Assembly (NCBI GenBank): GCA_038206725.1
Contig: JBBRAO010000028.1
Span: forward strand, 1-43,589
DNA from: JBAXXL01 sp038206725
GTDB taxonomy: Bacteria > Bacteroidota > Ignavibacteria > Kapaibacteriales > UBA2268
Direction: 5' to 3'
DNA: 43,589 nt
Of this stretch, positions 42,148 to 43,589 are shown one piece after another (the stretch's first letter is position 1; each line of letters starts with the position of its first letter). The notes beneath the pieces were generated by a model. It worked only from the letters and a program-made list of their open reading frames with translations. It had not been told where the DNA came from and did not search any database. The position numbers and the translations under genes are program-made.

Positions 42148-42186
42148 AGATGTCCAATACTTCCAAAGTGTTGGACATCTTTTTCT
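42148..42186 (+). terminator. Repeated terminator-like hairpin, copy 2
   Basis: AGATGTCCAATACTT and AAGTGTTGGACATCT pair (one mismatch) around CCA, followed by TTTTTCT. It is nearly identical in both arms to the hairpin at 33222-33256, so this terminator module is itself a repeat. Confidence 0.85.
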
Positions 42187-42591
42187 ATAATTATTATATG
42201 GGTAGATTCCAAATCTATCCCTAAATTATAACACGGTCATCGAGCGGAGTCGAGATGCCATCTTCAAGCTACGAAGTAGCTTCATCTCAATAACCGCGGG
42301 TGAAACCCGTGGCAAAGCGAAATCCGTTTTCAGCCCCGAAGGGGTTGAATAAGTTTTGTATGGAGCGGGAAGGGGAGAAATTTAAAAGTAGTATTTGAAA
42401 ATTAAGGAAATAATTGTATTTTTGCATAGTGTTTAGATTAACTTATTTAAAAATTATTTTGGATTCGGGTTATGAAAAAATTCACTACTGTCCGGTAAAA
42501 ATTCAATACGTACAAAATAATATTCTAACTTACTGAAAATTCAACAAGCATATAACGATTTCGTAAAAGAAGCCCCCCCTTTTTTTATTTA
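42187..42591. repeat. Gene-free stretch with a cluster of short palindromic repeats
   Basis: No gene is visible. Three short repeat types sit side by side: GTCATCGAGCGGAGTCGAGATG (about 42236-42257), CCGCGGGT/ACCCGTGG (about 42293-42312) and CAGCCCC-GAA-GGGGTTG (42331-42347). The last shares its outer arms with copies B and C of the dispersed palindrome but has a short loop. Such elements are common between Bacteroidota genes. The left end of the IS4 element probably lies near 42486, where ACTGTCCGGTAAAA could be a terminal repeat. Confidence 0.6.
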
Positions 42592-43377
42592 TTAATCGAA
42601 TAGGGCCATTTGCTCGGACGTCTTATTTGTTAATAAACACCAATCAGAGTCGGGCGACTTCAAAAATTTGTATAAATCAATATAAGTCATTAAATGGAAT
42701 CTAACGATACTCATTAGGTTTGAAAATGACCATTTACGTTCAGCTTTCTTTTGAATAACAAGCATTAACAGCTGAACTATTAAGCAAACCCATATCTGTA
42801 TCTCTATGGCGTTTCGCGTATCTCCCAAGAAATATTTTAATGGAAAATTCTGTTTTAACCTCTTAAATAGTAATTCTATTTGCCAACGTCTTTTATATAT
42901 TTCAGCTATTTTATCGGCCGGCAAATGAAAGTTATTGGTAATAAATTCAAATACTTTATTTTGATCTTCAGACCAATTTGCTATTCTTCTTAGCTCAATT
43001 AATTTATCATTTTTCTCAACTTGTATTTTTTCATCTCTAATTACTCCATTGTCTATTTTATCCAAAATGTCGTATTCTTGAAGACTTTCATAGACAGCAT
43101 TATTCTTCAGTCGTGTTACAAAAAATATCCCATCAAGCGTCCATTGGAGGAATTGAGAATAATCATTATAACCTTTATCAAAAACAACAATTGAGCCTGG
43201 CTTAAGATTCAATTCTTTTAAAAATGTATGATCATGTGTTGCCGCAGAAGTAAATCTTACTAAACAGGGAACGTCTTCCGCCGCATTAATCATTGTGTGC
43301 ATCTTTATGCCACCTTTTTTCTTGCCGTTTAACGGATTGCGCCCTACGCCCTTTAATATATCGCAAAACAAACTCAT
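42592..43377 (-). CDS. IS4-family transposase, C-terminal part
   Basis: The sequence has the DDE transposase features of IS4 elements with DUF4372-type N-termini: VDSTTMSLFCDILKGVGRNP just before and after the ATG, GKKKGGIKMHTMINA, VVFDKGYNDY and the YREK-type block IYKRRWQIELLFKRLKQNFP. The ATG is not the true start: reading upstream in the same frame gives QRLLIVDSTT, which links to the N-terminal piece through a one-base frameshift near 43390-43410. The element is thus probably inactive. Confidence 0.85.
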   Translation of the reverse strand: MSLFCDILKGVGRNPLNGKKKGGIKMHTMINAAEDVPCLVRFTSAATHDHTFLKELNLKPGSIVVFDKGYNDYSQFLQWTLDGIFFVTRLKNNAVYESLQEYDILDKIDNGVIRDEKIQVEKNDKLIELRRIANWSEDQNKVFEFITNNFHLPADKIAEIYKRRWQIELLFKRLKQNFPLKYFLGDTRNAIEIQIWVCLIVQLLMLVIQKKAERKWSFSNLMSIVRFHLMTYIDLYKFLKSPDSDWCLLTNKTSEQMALFD

Positions 43378-43394
43378 AGTGGTTGAATCTACTA

Positions 43395-43589
43395 TTAGTA
43401 ACCGCTGTATTGTTTGTCTTTCAGTTGGCTGTCCGAGATAATTTTGCGATATTTGCGAAATAATCCAAAATATATCTCCGAAAACACTTCACTGCTTCGT
43501 TTACGGTTAGCATCCGACAAAGTACTTCGCTTGGGAAAATATTGGATACCTAAGTGATTGATTCTACCTTCGCAGGCAAGCATAATACC
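43395..43589 (-). CDS. IS4-family transposase, N-terminal part (partial, frameshifted)
   Basis: The frame runs to the window edge and reads MLACEGRINHLGIQYFPKRS, TLSDANRKRSSEVFSEIYFG and LFRKYRKIISDSQLKDKQ, the N-terminal half typical of this IS4 subgroup (STLSDANRxRS, LFxxY). The stop at 43395-43397 is premature; the frame should continue into the piece at 42592-43377. More of the N-terminus lies outside the window. Confidence 0.8.
   Translation of the reverse strand, partial: GIMLACEGRINHLGIQYFPKRSTLSDANRKRSSEVFSEIYFGLFRKYRKIISDSQLKDKQYSGY

Larger units (their letters stand above)
42486..43589 (-). mobile_element. IS4-family insertion sequence (partial, runs off the window)
   Basis: The element holds the transposase pieces at 42592-43377 and 43395-43589. 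The end near 42486 is inferred from ACTGTCCGGTAAAA and from the start of the non-coding margin; the other terminal repeat lies beyond the window, so neither end nor target duplication is proved. Confidence 0.6.

Noticed and set aside
1..43589. tRNA or rRNA genes
   Set aside because: No cloverleaf-like segments with a GTTC(A/G)A(A/G)TC T-arm or rRNA-like stretches were noticed in the intergenic regions; a covariance search was not possible.

Overview
This window looks like an AT-rich chromosomal segment of a Bacteroidota/Chlorobiota-type (FCB group) bacterium. The evidence is several secreted proteins ending in type IX secretion (T9SS) type A sorting domains, promoter elements of the Bacteroidota form TAnnTTTG, few strong Shine-Dalgarno sites, and an HprK without visible PTS genes. 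A Kapabacteria- or Ignavibacteria-like lineage would fit, but I cannot place it more finely from one window.

Layout. 1-4044: end of an unknown gene, then a tight minus-strand run (aminotransferase, tadA, rsmI, tmk, mltB-like) with overlapping ends. 4176-8585: outer-membrane barrel protein, ribosome hibernation factor, hprK, a YgjP-like metallopeptidase and hflX. 8668-10887: OPT-family transporter. 10888-12878: accessory island with a palindromic repeat, a lone CRISPR-like repeat, a doubly broken HicB antitoxin, two RelE/ParE-type toxin-antitoxin pairs (one toxin with an apparent ATA start), and Rhs/HEPN-like gene tails. 12879-22193: core genes (scpB-like decarboxylase, ligA lacking its zinc cysteines, M16 peptidase, NlpC/P60 peptidase behind a paired operator-like site, a STAS fusion protein, a nucleoid-associated protein, coaE). 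22303-29534: secreted-protein region with a frameshifted GH20 hexosaminidase, an RCC1/TPR-like chimera, a lipoprotein and two T9SS cargo genes, one of which carries two perfect palindromes in frame inside its sorting domain. 29535-30109: mazEF. 30302-33105: COG2403-type GTPase followed by pyrB-pyrI. 33367-35134: fragment of a class II synthetase-like gene and dnaA. 35616-42130: T9SS cargo with Ycf48-like repeats, a frameshifted thioredoxin-like gene, nadB, yicC and a PGI/PMI isomerase. 42148-43589: terminator-like repeat, a cluster of short palindromes, and a frameshifted IS4-type transposase running off the window.

How it fits together. The core genes serve nucleotide and cofactor synthesis (tmk, pyrBI, nadB, coaE), translation quality and RNA processing (rsmI, tadA, hpf, hflX, yicC), replication (dnaA, ligA) and the cell envelope (mltB-like, NlpC, barrel protein). 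Between them lie decayed or mobile modules. Several otherwise conserved genes are split by single-base indels, which could be real decay or read errors; raw reads would decide. The most notable signals are the dispersed palindrome family (at least four full copies, one inside a coding sequence, with a compensatory base-pair change), the paired 21-bp-phased palindromes upstream of the NlpC gene, the orphan type I-E-like repeat, and the uncharacterised STAS fusion and COG2403-type proteins.
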